DNA from: Bacillus timonensis
GTDB taxonomy: Bacteria > Bacillota > Bacilli > Bacillales > Bacillaceae_L
Direction: 5' to 3'
DNA length: 59,745 nt
Assembly: GCF_000285535.1 (NCBI RefSeq)
Contig: NZ_HE610985.1
Coordinates: 368,633 to 428,377, forward strand
Positions 26,222-34,238 of the stretch are shown one piece after another. A model generated the notes under the pieces. It was not told the origin of the DNA and did no database searches. It was given only the letters and a program-made list of their open reading frames with translations. How positions within the stretch are numbered: position 1 is the stretch's first letter; each line of letters opens with the position of its first letter. The translations under genes and the position numbers were made by a program.

Positions 26222-26263
26222 AAGCCCTAAAAGAGATAAGAAACCTCTTTTAGGGCTTTATTG
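26222..26263 (+). terminator. Intrinsic terminator of ppaC
   Basis: 14-bp stem AAGCCCTAAAAGAG/CTCTTTTAGGGCTT, then TATT. Confidence 0.85.
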
Positions 26264-26306
26264 CATCAATTGCTCTAGTTTTATTGCGCTTACTCGAGAT
26301 CTTCCT

Positions 26307-26897
26307 TTAATAATCGTCAGCAATTAATTGTCTATCTAAATATGTTTCAATCATCTCACTAATCTGATATGAGACCTGAGGTAGGTCATAATTTTCATAT
26401 ACATGTTCACAAGACGCTTTATAGGCCATTGTAGCATCATAATGGTTCATATGACGTTCGATATCCTCTGGACTATCACCACGTTCAATCTGACGTTCAT
26501 AGACAGTATCTCTATCAGCGTAGACAAAGATTCGAATCGCATTCTCTCCATACATTTGCTTCAAAACTTCCGCACCTTCTGGATTTAGTGTTAAATAAAC
26601 AACCTTATTTTTCTTGAAAATATTTACTATGTCAATTTCACGTATTCCATAGAAATGTCCATCAATCTCGACACTTTCTAGAAATTCATTTTGCTGCATC
26701 ATTTGGTGAAAGGTTTCTTTACTAACAAAGTGGTAGTCTTCTCCGTTGTTTTCGAAAGGGCGGGGGCTTCGAGTTGTGAATGAGGGTACCGTCTGCATAT
26801 CAAATGCTGTTGCAACCATTTTTCCTAACGTTTTTCTACCAGAACCATCTGGTCCTGTATAAATAAATATCCTCTCTTTGTCCTTCAATTTGTACAT
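26307..26897 (-). CDS. Guanylate-kinase-like protein (gmk paralog) with an altered P-loop
   Basis: A 196-residue protein of the guanylate kinase fold. The P-loop reads GPDGSGRKT, where enzymes have GPSGxGKxT, so the Lys is displaced by one position. The GMP-binding region is well kept (SFTTRSPRPFENNGEDYHFVS), as is FLESVEIDGHFYGI. The lid region differs. The housekeeping gmk of Bacillus lies elsewhere with rpoZ, so this is probably a paralog, active or regulatory. ATG 26897 has AGGGAGG upstream. It is convergent with ppaC. Confidence 0.8.
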   Translation of the reverse strand: MYKLKDKERIFIYTGPDGSGRKTLGKMVATAFDMQTVPSFTTRSPRPFENNGEDYHFVSKETFHQMMQQNEFLESVEIDGHFYGIREIDIVNIFKKNKVVYLTLNPEGAEVLKQMYGENAIRIFVYADRDTVYERQIERGDSPEDIERHMNHYDATMAYKASCEHVYENYDLPQVSYQISEMIETYLDRQLIADDY

Positions 26898-26960
26898 AGG
26901 TTTCCTCCCTCTTTTTTTAAAAATTTTATTTGAATATTGGTTGAAATATTCTGTTTTTTA

Positions 26961-26969
26961 AGTATAGCA
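26961..26969 (-). promoter_or_regulatory. Candidate extended -10 promoter of the guanylate-kinase-like gene
   Basis: On the minus strand TGC TATACT forms an extended -10 element about 65 bp before the start codon. No good -35 is present. Confidence 0.35.
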
Positions 26970-27038
26970 TAAAATCGGTGTATTTAGCCCATTTATTATG
27001 TTAATTTTTTGTGTATTTTAAATTTTCAATATAGGGTA

Positions 27039-27110
27039 TGACATTTATCATATATTTCACATGACACCTATGTCTAGTGCAAATCTTTTTTCTCCGATAA
27101 TATTGATAAT
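27039..27110 (+). promoter_or_regulatory. des control region (candidate DesR sites and promoter)
   Basis: The 303-bp gap before des holds TGACATTTATCA (27039-27050) and a perfect GACA-CCTA-TGTC inverted repeat (27063-27074). A -10-like GATAATATT and TGATAATG stretch follows at about 27096-27110, with no good -35. A promoter weak in its -35 and preceded by repeat sites fits a gene activated by DesR. The site assignment is inference. Confidence 0.45.
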
Positions 27111-27200
27111 GTAAACGACTGTTGGCGAAAGTCAGCAAAAGTCACCTTATTAATTTTAAAAATCCAAATATGAAAAAAGATTGAAGAAAGGAACGATTAC

Positions 27201-28238
27201 ATGAACAAATTAGATCAGCGAAGCTTACGTAAACAAGTGGCGCCGTTTGAAAAATCAAACTTTAAAGCGAGTCTGTTTCAGCTTTTAAATACTGTCATTC
27301 CTTATCTTGGCTTATGGGTTCTTGCCTATTATTCATTAAACATTTCTTATCTATTGACATTTGCAATTGGTGTGGTTGCAGCAGGCTTTCTAGTTCGAAT
27401 TTTTATCATTTTCCATGACTGTTGTCATCACTCATTCTTTAAAAATCGCACAGCAAATAAAATAATTGGAACCATTTCCGGGATTTTAACACTATTTCCA
27501 TACAGTAAATGGGGACATGATCATTCCGTACACCATGCTACAAGCTCAAATCTCGATAAACGTGGTACGGGTGATATTTGGGTAATGACTGTAGAGGAAT
27601 ACTTGGAAGCTTCAGCTTTGCAACGTCTTTGCTACAGAATTTATCGAAATCCATTTGTGATGTTTATTTTAGGACCAATTTATGTATTTTTAATTGAAAA
27701 TCGATTCAATAGAAAAAAAGCAAGAAAAAAAGAACGTCTTAACACATATATAACAAATCTAGGAATCGTGGTCCTTTTCGCTATTATTATTTGGGCAATC
27801 GGTTGGCAGTCGTTTTTAATCGTACAGGGAACGATTTTTATGATTTCTGGAATTGCTGGAGTTTGGTTATTTTATGTTCAGCATACTTTTGAAGATTCTT
27901 ATTTTGAGGAAGATGAAAACTGGGAATATGTAAAGGCTGCAGTTGAAGGAAGTTCATTTTACAAGTTACCAAAGCCTTTACAGTGGTTAACAGGAAACAT
28001 TGGCTATCACCATGTACATCACTTAAGCCCACGTGTTCCGAATTACAAACTTGAAGAAGTACACAATCAAACAGCTCCACTTCAACATGTACCAACCATT
28101 ACACTTAAAACAAGCTTAAAATCACTTAAATTCCGCCTGTGGGATGAAGAAGAGAAAGTGTTTGTCGGCTACGGAAAAATAAAAGAAATGGTTGCTGATC
28201 AAAAGAATGTAAAAAAGATACCCAGCTTAGAAAAATAA
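27201..28238 (+). CDS. des: Acyl-lipid (delta-5-type) fatty-acid desaturase
   Basis: Integral membrane di-iron desaturase that puts a double bond into membrane phospholipid acyl chains after cold shock. It has 345 residues (B. subtilis Des has 352). All three His boxes are visible: HDCCHH, HDHSVHH and HHVHH, with four hydrophobic segments around them. ATG 27201 has GAAAGGAACG upstream. The desK-desR pair follows directly, the arrangement known from B. subtilis, and supplies the thermosensor. Confidence 0.95.
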   Translation: MNKLDQRSLRKQVAPFEKSNFKASLFQLLNTVIPYLGLWVLAYYSLNISYLLTFAIGVVAAGFLVRIFIIFHDCCHHSFFKNRTANKIIGTISGILTLFPYSKWGHDHSVHHATSSNLDKRGTGDIWVMTVEEYLEASALQRLCYRIYRNPFVMFILGPIYVFLIENRFNRKKARKKERLNTYITNLGIVVLFAIIIWAIGWQSFLIVQGTIFMISGIAGVWLFYVQHTFEDSYFEEDENWEYVKAAVEGSSFYKLPKPLQWLTGNIGYHHVHHLSPRVPNYKLEEVHNQTAPLQHVPTITLKTSLKSLKFRLWDEEEKVFVGYGKIKEMVADQKNVKKIPSLEK

Positions 28239-28250
28239 GCTGGGTTTTTC
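28220..28250 (+). terminator. Intrinsic terminator between des and desK
   Basis: 10-bp stem ACCCAGCTTA/TAAGCTGGGT with a GAAAAA loop and T5; the des stop codon lies inside the 3' arm. It separates the induced des message from desKR. Confidence 0.9.
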
Positions 28251-28301
28251 TCTATATATGATATGATACAAATTAAACAGAAATAAAATGAGGTAGGTTG
28301 G

Positions 28302-29435
28302 ATGAAAAAATATTCACTTTTTCAAAAATGGTCGGGGGTTTCGCCGTATATTTGGGCAGTTATTAGTATTTTACCGTTTTATTTTATTTTCCAATCATCA
28401 TCGACCCCTGAAATTGTTGCTGGTCTTATCTTAACAGTCATTTTTTTCGTTTCGCTACGATTTGCTTTTATCTCGAGAAAATGGCCAGTTTATTTATGGA
28501 CTTCAATTTTAATTGGGATTTCATTAACAATGTCCATTTTGTTTGCGTTTATTTATTTTGCTTTCTATATAGCCTATTACAATGGACACATAAGGAACCG
28601 AGTAGCTTTTTTAACTTTATACATTATCCATTTAGTTGCTATTACATTCTCTATTAATTACAATCTCGTATTACAAGATGAGATGTTCTTAACCCAATTA
28701 CCATTCGTTATTATCATTTGGATCAGTGTCATCCTCTTGCCATTTAACATTTATAATAAAAAGAAACAAGAGAAGCTTGAGGAACAACTTGAGGATGCAA
28801 ATAAACGAATTGCAGAGCTAGTCAAACAAGAAGAACGCCAACGAATTGCAAGGGACCTTCATGATACACTTGGCCAGAGGCTTTCAATGATTGGTTTAAA
28901 AAGTGATTTAGCGAGGAAATTGGTACATAAAGATCCAGAGAAAGCACGTCATGAATTAAAGGATGTGCAACAAACGGCAAGAACCGCATTGAATGAAGTT
29001 CGTCAAATGGTATCACAAATGCGTGGTATTCGCATAAAGGAAGAAATTGTCCGAGTTCATGAAATATTAAATGCCGCTGGTATTGAATTTGAATATATAC
29101 AGGATGATTCATTAAAGGATGTTTCACTTTTCCACGAAAATATTATCAGCATGCTAATAAAAGAAGGGGTTAATAATGTTGTTAAGCATAGTAAAGCAAC
29201 TCGTTGTATCATTGAAATTTCAAAATTTGAGGAAGAAATTCATTTAATCATTAAGGACAATGGGATTGGCACCAATCCTGATAAAGATGTGGTTGATGGT
29301 CATGGATTACAGGGAATGAGAGAACGTTTAGAATTTGTAAATGGAAGTCTAAAAATTGTAACGAAGGACGGTACAACTTTACTTATTAAAATACCAAATG
29401 TACGTAAACAGGTTGAAGTGGAGGGACTTTTATGA
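28302..29435 (+). CDS. desK: Membrane-thickness-sensing histidine kinase DesK
   Basis: Bifunctional sensor kinase/phosphatase that activates DesR when membrane lipids become ordered. It has 377 residues: about five N-terminal membrane segments (1-150), a coiled-coil linker (152-178), a HisKA_3 dimerisation domain with phospho-acceptor H187 in RIARDLHDTLGQR (H188 in B. subtilis), and an HATPase domain with EGVNNVVKHS and DNGIGT. ATG 28302 lies behind GAGGTAGG. It overlaps desR by four bases (ATGA), which suggests translational coupling. Confidence 0.95.
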   Translation: MKKYSLFQKWSGVSPYIWAVISILPFYFIFQSSSTPEIVAGLILTVIFFVSLRFAFISRKWPVYLWTSILIGISLTMSILFAFIYFAFYIAYYNGHIRNRVAFLTLYIIHLVAITFSINYNLVLQDEMFLTQLPFVIIIWISVILLPFNIYNKKKQEKLEEQLEDANKRIAELVKQEERQRIARDLHDTLGQRLSMIGLKSDLARKLVHKDPEKARHELKDVQQTARTALNEVRQMVSQMRGIRIKEEIVRVHEILNAAGIEFEYIQDDSLKDVSLFHENIISMLIKEGVNNVVKHSKATRCIIEISKFEEEIHLIIKDNGIGTNPDKDVVDGHGLQGMRERLEFVNGSLKIVTKDGTTLLIKIPNVRKQVEVEGLL

Positions 29436-30031
29436 TTCGAATTGTGATAGCAGAAGATCAAAGAATGGTCCTAGGGGCGCTAGGTTCACTCTTAAACTTA
29501 GAGGACGATATGGAAGTAGTTGGGATGGCAAGTAATGGAAAAGAAGCCGTTTCGCTTGTCAAAGAGCTACAACCAGAAATTTGCATAATGGATATAGAAA
29601 TGCCACTAAAAACGGGTCTTGAAGCAGCAGAAGAATTAAAAGAAACAGACTGCAAGGTAATTATTTTGACGACGTTTGCTCGAACTGGTTATTTTCAACG
29701 CGCCTTAAAGGCAGGAGTGAAGGGATACCTGCTTAAAGATAGTCCAAGTGATGAATTAGCGGATTCAATTCGAAGTGTCATGAGTGGTAAACGCGTGTAT
29801 GCACCTGAATTAATGGATGATTTATATGCAGATGAAAACCCGTTAACCGAGCGGGAACGGGAAGTACTTGAACTTGTCGCAGATGGAAAAAACACAAAAG
29901 AAATAGCGGATGAATTACGAATTAAAACAGGTACAGTCCGAAACTATATTTCAACCATTTTAGATAAACTTGAAGTGAAAAATCGAATCGAGGCAATCAC
30001 TCAATCCAAAGAAAAAGGTTGGTTTAAATAA
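29432..30031 (+). CDS. desR: NarL/FixJ-family response regulator DesR
   Basis: Transcription activator of des. The 199-residue protein has a receiver domain with phospho-acceptor Asp54 (CIMDIEMP), the conserved Thr in ILTTF and Lys in YLLKD, then a LuxR-type helix-turn-helix (LTEREREVLELVADGKNTKEIAD in two parts, about 138-195). The start overlaps the desK stop. Position, length and Asp54 match B. subtilis DesR. Confidence 0.95.
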   Translation: MIRIVIAEDQRMVLGALGSLLNLEDDMEVVGMASNGKEAVSLVKELQPEICIMDIEMPLKTGLEAAEELKETDCKVIILTTFARTGYFQRALKAGVKGYLLKDSPSDELADSIRSVMSGKRVYAPELMDDLYADENPLTEREREVLELVADGKNTKEIADELRIKTGTVRNYISTILDKLEVKNRIEAITQSKEKGWFK

Positions 30032-30052
30032 GGTCAGACCTGAAAATTTCAA

Positions 30053-30081
30053 TTGAAAAATGATGAATGGAGGAATAAAAT
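30053..30081 (+). promoter_or_regulatory. Candidate sigma-A promoter of tatA
   Basis: TTGAAA, a 17-bp spacer and TAAAAT, 38 bp before the tatA start. The -35 sits in a TTTCAATTGAAA palindrome. Confidence 0.5.
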
Positions 30082-30118
30082 AAGGTTGCAATACATTTCG
30101 TTTTAAGGTGGAATGATC

Positions 30119-30301
30119 ATGGGAAACCTTGGTTTCGGTGAGTTATTATTAATTATCTTTTTTGCATTACTCGTATTCGGACCTAAAAAGCTTCCTGAGC
30201 TTGGAAAAGCAGCTGGAACAACACTTCGTGAATTCAAAAAAGCAACAAAAGGCATCCTTGATGACGACGACGTTGAAACAAAAGCAAATAATGATAAGTA
30301 A
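30119..30301 (+). CDS. tatA: Twin-arginine translocase subunit TatA
   Basis: Pore-forming subunit of the Tat export pathway for folded proteins. The 60-residue protein shows the family plan: a short N-terminus ([20 protein letters not shown]), the FGP hinge, then an amphipathic helix ([20 protein letters not shown]) and an acidic tail. ATG 30119 is preferred, since AAGGTGG lies 7 nt upstream; ATG 30113 is too close. No tatC is in the window, so its partner is encoded elsewhere. Confidence 0.95.
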   Translation: MGNLGFGELLLIIFFALLVFGPKKLPELGKAAGTTLREFKKATKGILDDDDVETKANNDK

Positions 30302-30304
30302 TGG

Positions 30305-30331
30305 GAGAGGTTTTGTACCTCTCTTTTTTTA
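30305..30331 (+). terminator. Intrinsic terminator of tatA
   Basis: 7-bp stem GAGAGGT/ACCTCTC with a TTTGT loop and T7. Confidence 0.9.
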
Positions 30332-30339
30332 TTTGTATA

Positions 30340-30453
30340 CGGAAAACGGGGTAATCGATATATCACTTAGATGAAAAACGATAAATGATACGCCGAAAAC
30401 GGTGTAATCGGTATATCACTGAACTGCTAAACGATAAATGGGATACCGAAAAC
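30340..30453. repeat. 53-bp tandem direct repeat (about 2.1 copies)
   Basis: GAAAACGG at 30342 and 30395 and GAAAAC at 30448 mark an exact 53-bp period. Shared blocks are GTAATCG, TATATCACT and AACGATAAATG. Each junction also holds TACCG/CGGTA-type inverted half-sites. It lies between the tatA terminator and the NERD gene 3' end and contains no gene. Confidence 0.85.
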
Positions 30454-30471
30454 TAAATTCTATAATGAGCA

Positions 30472-31392
30472 TTATTCATCTTTTTTTACAAAATGTGATG
30501 TTCTACCTGTAGTTACTAGCTTGTATTCTTTTAACAAATATTTTCTGATTGTCAACCTAGAACTAATAACCCCACACCACTCAGTAACCTGACTCGTTGT
30601 ATTCTTCCTTTCCGGAAAAAGTAAACGAAACTCTTTCACACTTCGTAGAACCGCTGATTCCTTATGCTCTAAGTCACCACAATTAAGACAAACGAGATAA
30701 TTTTGACTGGCGACAACCATAAACGAACACCCCCGCATACAAACAATCCCTTTTTCTAGCTCTTCGTAATTGTATACAGGTAATCGCTTATATGGAGTGT
30801 CCTTAATATGTAATGAAACCAATTTTTCTGCTAATTGTAAATGTCCCCCAGGCAAGCTACCAGCAGCCAATGTATCTAATTTTTTAAATAACCTTCCGAG
30901 TTGCGCATGAAATACAAATGGAGCTTTTACCGGTGCTTCATAAAGATAAAATTCAGGGTTTATAAATTCAAGCTTGGATTCAACTGATAGAGTAAATCTC
31001 AACTCTTCTAATAGCTGTCGAAACAATGATTCGCATCGGGAAAATTGTATTAGCGGGTTTTTGATTTCTTTTCCAGATGGTAGGTGCCAGCGATTACCGT
31101 CGATAACAATATCACCTTCAAAGTTTTTTACTTCAAAGATGATGATTTCTTTGGAGGTAATTAGTAAGGAATCAATTTGTAATTGGGTGTTATTCACTTC
31201 AAAGAGGAGATTGTTTAAAATAAGGCATTCATTTGTGAGGGTTAGAAACAATTGGTCAAACTGTTTTTCACCGAGCCAACCTTTTTCAAGGTACTTGTAA
31301 TTATTTTCATCTTTTTCCCCAATTCTCTTGCGGACTTGAATAGTACGAAATAATTCCAATTCAGTATTTTCACCACGAGATTTGTAAATCAA
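30472..31392 (-). CDS. NERD-domain protein (nuclease-related domain)
   Basis: A 306-residue protein. The N-terminal NERD domain (about residues 38-150) holds IDSLLITSKEIIIFEVKNFEGD, including the EVKN core of the restriction-endonuclease-like fold. The C-terminal part has spaced Cys (RGCSF, then CLNCGD) that could bind zinc, and a possible small helical end. Start TTG 31392 has AAAGGATG 7 nt upstream. NERD proteins are often linked to DNA processing or plasmid functions, but no partner is visible here. The biological role is unknown. Confidence 0.85.
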   Translation of the reverse strand: MIYKSRGENTELELFRTIQVRKRIGEKDENNYKYLEKGWLGEKQFDQLFLTLTNECLILNNLLFEVNNTQLQIDSLLITSKEIIIFEVKNFEGDIVIDGNRWHLPSGKEIKNPLIQFSRCESLFRQLLEELRFTLSVESKLEFINPEFYLYEAPVKAPFVFHAQLGRLFKKLDTLAAGSLPGGHLQLAEKLVSLHIKDTPYKRLPVYNYEELEKGIVCMRGCSFMVVASQNYLVCLNCGDLEHKESAVLRSVKEFRLLFPERKNTTSQVTEWCGVISSRLTIRKYLLKEYKLVTTGRTSHFVKKDE

Positions 31393-31644
31393 TCAACCAC
31401 ATCCTTTCAGCAACATTCTACAAAAACAATCTATACTTTCACAATATTTTTTTGTAGTCCAGCCAATTATCAAAATTATCACTGTGGAAAACTTATTTGA
31501 GTGTGTCCTAATCCTAATATTGAACTTTTTGTAGATTTCTAGATAAGAGAAATTTTTCTACTTTTCCGTTTCGTCAGATTTGAAAAATGCTCTGTCGTAT
31601 GAGAAACTAGTAATGGTAACACTTACATTGTTAGGAGGATACAT

Positions 31645-32484
31645 ATGGTAAAAAGTCTTCAGGATACAACAACATTACATAATGGAGTAAAAATGCCTTG
31701 GTTTGGACTTGGCGTATTTAAAGTAAAAGAGGGCCAAGAAGTCATTGATTCAGTAAAATGGGCAATCAAACATGGGTATAAGAGTATCGACACAGCTGCT
31801 GTCTATCAAAATGAAGAAGGTGTAGGACAAGCAATTCGCGAATCTGGTATTAACCGTGAAGAATTGTTCGTTACATCCAAAGTGTGGAACAGTGACCAAG
31901 GTTACGAATCTACACTTCAAGCTTTCGAAACAAGCCTCCAAAAACTAGGTCTGGACTACTTAGATCTATATCTAATTCACTGGCCTGGAAAAGATAAATA
32001 TATTGAAACATGGCACGCACTTGAAAAGCTATACAAGGAAGGTCGCGTACGTGCAATTGGCGTAAGTAACTTCCATATTCACCACCTTGAAAATCTCTTG
32101 AAAAATTCTGAGATAAAACCAATGGTGAACCAAGTTGAATACCATCCACACCTTACACAAACAGAGTTACACGAATTCTGTAAAAAGGAAGGCATTCAAT
32201 TAGAATCATGGTCTCCACTTAAGCGCGGAGAATTACTTAACGATTCAACACTCGTTGAGATTAGCCAAAAATACAACAAATCAGTTGCACAGGTAATTTT
32301 ACGCTGGGATCTACAAAACGGCGTTGTAACGATTCCAAAGTCAATTAAAGAAAACCGCATCAAAGAAAATGCGGATGTTTTTGATTTTGAGCTTTCACAA
32401 GAAGATATGGAAAAAATCAACTCACTTAATAAAAATGATCGAATTGGTTCAGATCCAGATGAAATGACCGCTGGATTTGAATGA
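31645..32484 (+). CDS. yvgN: Aldo/keto reductase, glyoxal/methylglyoxal reductase YvgN type
   Basis: NADPH-dependent aldo/keto reductase (AKR5G-like), which reduces reactive dicarbonyls. The 279-residue sequence is very close to B. subtilis YvgN. Catalytic tetrad D49, Y54, K79 and H112 is present (SIDTAAVY, TSKVW, LIHWPG). NADPH-binding IPKSIKENRIKEN lies near the C-terminus. ATG 31645 has AGGAGG upstream. The 251 bp upstream (31393-31644) are AT-rich and hold no gene that I can see. Confidence 0.93.
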   Translation: MVKSLQDTTTLHNGVKMPWFGLGVFKVKEGQEVIDSVKWAIKHGYKSIDTAAVYQNEEGVGQAIRESGINREELFVTSKVWNSDQGYESTLQAFETSLQKLGLDYLDLYLIHWPGKDKYIETWHALEKLYKEGRVRAIGVSNFHIHHLENLLKNSEIKPMVNQVEYHPHLTQTELHEFCKKEGIQLESWSPLKRGELLNDSTLVEISQKYNKSVAQVILRWDLQNGVVTIPKSIKENRIKENADVFDFELSQEDMEKINSLNKNDRIGSDPDEMTAGFE

Positions 32485-32494
32485 TTGATTGGCT

Positions 32495-32526
32495 AAGCCA
32501 CACGGATGCTTTCGTGTGGCTTTTAT
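32495..32526 (+). terminator. Intrinsic terminator of yvgN
   Basis: 10-bp stem AAGCCACACG/CGTGTGGCTT then TTTA. Confidence 0.85.
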
Positions 32527-32540
32527 TAATTTCTCTTGTG

Positions 32541-32569
32541 TTGACAGAAAGTTCGAAATAAAATAAAAC
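32541..32569 (+). promoter_or_regulatory. Candidate sigma-A promoter of the MaoC pair
   Basis: Perfect TTGACA, a 17-bp spacer and TAAAAC, about 70 bp before the first MaoC gene. Confidence 0.55.
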
Positions 32570-32637
32570 TATACATAGCTAGTGTTTGAGAATTCTTTAT
32601 GTGGCGGACGGCTCAATAGAGTAGAGGAGTGGGTGTA

Positions 32638-33087
32638 GTGTATAAAGATTTTATCGGTAAACAATCAGCGAAAATAAAAAATATCATCGAATGGGGTGCG
32701 GTCAAAAAATTTGCAGAAGCAATCGGTGACGCTCATCCAATTTTCATAGACGAAGAGTTTGGGAAGAATTCCATTTATAAAACAAATATTGCACCACCAA
32801 CATTTCCTAGAGTTTTAGAGTTTGGTGAAATTCAAGGACTTGTTTTACCTGAAAAAGGACTTATTCATGGTGAGCAGGTTTTTAAGTATAAAAGACCTTT
32901 ACTCGTTGGGGAAGAAATTTATTGCTATTCCAAAGTCGAAAATTGTGTTGAGAAAAAAGGGGCAACTGGATCAATGTGCTTTCTGACAATTAGTGAAAAC
33001 GGAGAAGATGTAAATGGTGAGCTGATATTTACTTCTAAGTTGGTCGTTATCATTACCGAAGCAGTTAGAAGGGGGATTATGTCATGA
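32638..33087 (+). CDS. MaoC N-terminal (FAS1-like) dehydratase-domain protein, HadA-like
   Basis: Hot-dog-fold protein of 149 residues of the MaoC_dehydrat_N type (FVKKFAEAIGDAHPIFIDEE-like core, with APPTFPRVL). In mycobacterial HadAB such a subunit pairs with a catalytic MaoC partner to dehydrate 3-hydroxyacyl thioesters. Start GTG 32638 has GAGGAG 8 nt upstream; GTG 32629 in frame overlaps that site. It overlaps the next gene by four bases, so a heterodimer is likely. The substrate is unknown. Confidence 0.8.
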   Translation: MYKDFIGKQSAKIKNIIEWGAVKKFAEAIGDAHPIFIDEEFGKNSIYKTNIAPPTFPRVLEFGEIQGLVLPEKGLIHGEQVFKYKRPLLVGEEIYCYSKVENCVEKKGATGSMCFLTISENGEDVNGELIFTSKLVVIITEAVRRGIMS

Positions 33088-33488
33088 GTTCATTAACGAA
33101 TATCAAAATAGGTTCTTCACTTGAAACTGTCCAACTTCCACCTGTTTCAAGAATGGACTTAATTAAATATTCTGGTGCCTCCGGTGATTACAACCCCATC
33201 CATACGATTGATGTTGAAGCACATAAGGCTGGTTTACCTGGAGTCATTGCACATGGAATGTGGACAATGGGAAACCTCGCAAAACTATTTACGCCTTTTT
33301 ACCAGGAAGGCTTTATTAAAACCTATTCGATTCGGTTTCGGAATATGGTGTTCTTAGAAGACGTTATCACACTCAAAGCAACATTAAAAAGAATAGAAGA
33401 GAACGATCTAGTCTTTGATGTAGCAGCCGTAAACCAGCATGATAAAAATGTAATCAAAGGCAATGTCATTTTTCAAAAATACGAGTAA
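33084..33488 (+). CDS. MaoC-family (R)-specific hydratase, HadB-like catalytic partner
   Basis: A 134-residue hot-dog-fold hydratase/dehydratase. The hydratase-2 motif with catalytic Asp and His is clear (YSGASGDYNPIH), followed by GVIAHGMWTMG. The start codon overlaps the preceding stop (ATGA), indicating coupled translation with its non-catalytic partner. The product probably dehydrates or hydrates an enoyl-CoA or -ACP. No fatty-acid operon is next to it, so the pathway is open. Confidence 0.85.
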   Translation: MSSLTNIKIGSSLETVQLPPVSRMDLIKYSGASGDYNPIHTIDVEAHKAGLPGVIAHGMWTMGNLAKLFTPFYQEGFIKTYSIRFRNMVFLEDVITLKATLKRIEENDLVFDVAAVNQHDKNVIKGNVIFQKYE

Positions 33489-33515
33489 ACCCATTTTCGA
33501 ATGGGCTTTTTTATT
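33489..33515 (+). terminator. Intrinsic terminator of the MaoC pair
   Basis: 6-bp stem CCCATT/AATGGG with a TTCG loop, then CTTTTTT. Confidence 0.85.
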
Positions 33516-33579
33516 TTACAAATTCACTTTACTTAGGTAGATTACTACTATACTAATATACTAAAATTTTCCAAATCCA

Positions 33580-33609
33580 TTGACAATTGGATTGGCTCAG
33601 GCTTACAAT
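33580..33609 (+). promoter_or_regulatory. Promoter of the hut operon
   Basis: Perfect TTGACA (33580-33585), an 18-bp spacer and TACAAT (33604-33609), 52 bp before hutP. Confidence 0.65.
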
Positions 33610-33633
33610 ACTAATAAGTTAATAGATAATAGG

Positions 33634-33648
33634 AAAATTCAGAAATTA
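33634..33648 (+). promoter_or_regulatory. Candidate CodY box upstream of hutP
   Basis: AAAATTCAGAAATTA matches the CodY consensus AATTTTCWGAAAATT at 11 of 15 positions. It lies between the promoter and hutP. B. subtilis hut is known to be CodY-repressed; the site here is inferred. Confidence 0.4.
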
Positions 33649-33661
33649 GAGGTTCTTAGTT

Positions 33662-34099
33662 ATGAGTCAAAAAATAACAATTGGAAAAATTGCTGTACTG
33701 CTTGCAACATTAACGGAAGAAGAAATGATTACTTTTTCATCAAGCTTGACGAATGTTAAATACTGTCAAGGAAAAGTCGGCTCGATGAACATGCAAAAGG
33801 TGATTGCAGCAGTTGAGACAGCTGCAAAACGACATGGCCTAATTCATGAGTCACAATACCGTGAAACCCATGCTCTTTACCACGCGATTATTGAAGGAAT
33901 CGAGGGTGTGACACGAGGGCAAACCGCGATTGGTGAAATTAGTCGGACTGTCGGTCTTCGCTTTGCAATCGTTCGAGGGACTCCCTATACAAACGAAGAA
34001 GAAGGCGAATGGATTGCCGTTGCTTTTTACGGGACAATTGGGGCACCTATCAAAGGCCTTGAACACGAAACAATTGGTCTCGGAATTAATCATATTTAA
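33662..34099 (+). CDS. hutP: Hut operon antiterminator HutP
   Basis: Histidine- and Mg2+-dependent RNA-binding protein that prevents termination upstream of hutH. The 145-residue sequence matches B. subtilis HutP. The metal/histidine-site His residues are at 70, 74 and 135 (73, 77 and 138 in B. subtilis, offset of three), within [10 protein letters not shown] and LEHETIG. ATG 33662 follows AGAGG. It is the first gene of the operon, with its target attenuator directly downstream. Confidence 0.96.
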   Translation: MSQKITIGKIAVLLATLTEEEMITFSSSLTNVKYCQGKVGSMNMQKVIAAVETAAKRHGLIHESQYRETHALYHAIIEGIEGVTRGQTAIGEISRTVGLRFAIVRGTPYTNEEEGEWIAVAFYGTIGAPIKGLEHETIGLGINHI

Positions 34100-34117
34100 T
34101 ATTTGTGACATTGCCTA

Positions 34118-34182
34118 TAGTCCTTTAGTCAATAGGAGGCGATGATGGTATCTCTATGCCATTGTCGCCTCTTTTCGTTTTT
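34118..34182 (+). promoter_or_regulatory. HutP-controlled attenuator between hutP and hutH
   Basis: A terminator hairpin (34136-34171) has a 13-bp stem from GAGGCGA-TG-ATGG and CCAT-TG-TCGCCTC, counting two G-T pairs, then TTTTCGTTTTT. Three UAG triplets precede or enter it at 34118, 34126 and 34133; the last two are four bases apart, the spacing HutP recognises. When HutP binds with histidine, the stem should not form and hutHUIG is transcribed. Confidence 0.8.
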
Positions 34183-34238
34183 CCACGACTCATTTCTAGA
34201 AAAAGAATCTGAAACATAATTATTTAGGGGGATGATGT

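Noticed and set aside
30340-30453. CRISPR array
   Set aside because: Repeat units abut with no unique spacers, only about two copies exist, and no cas genes are in the window.
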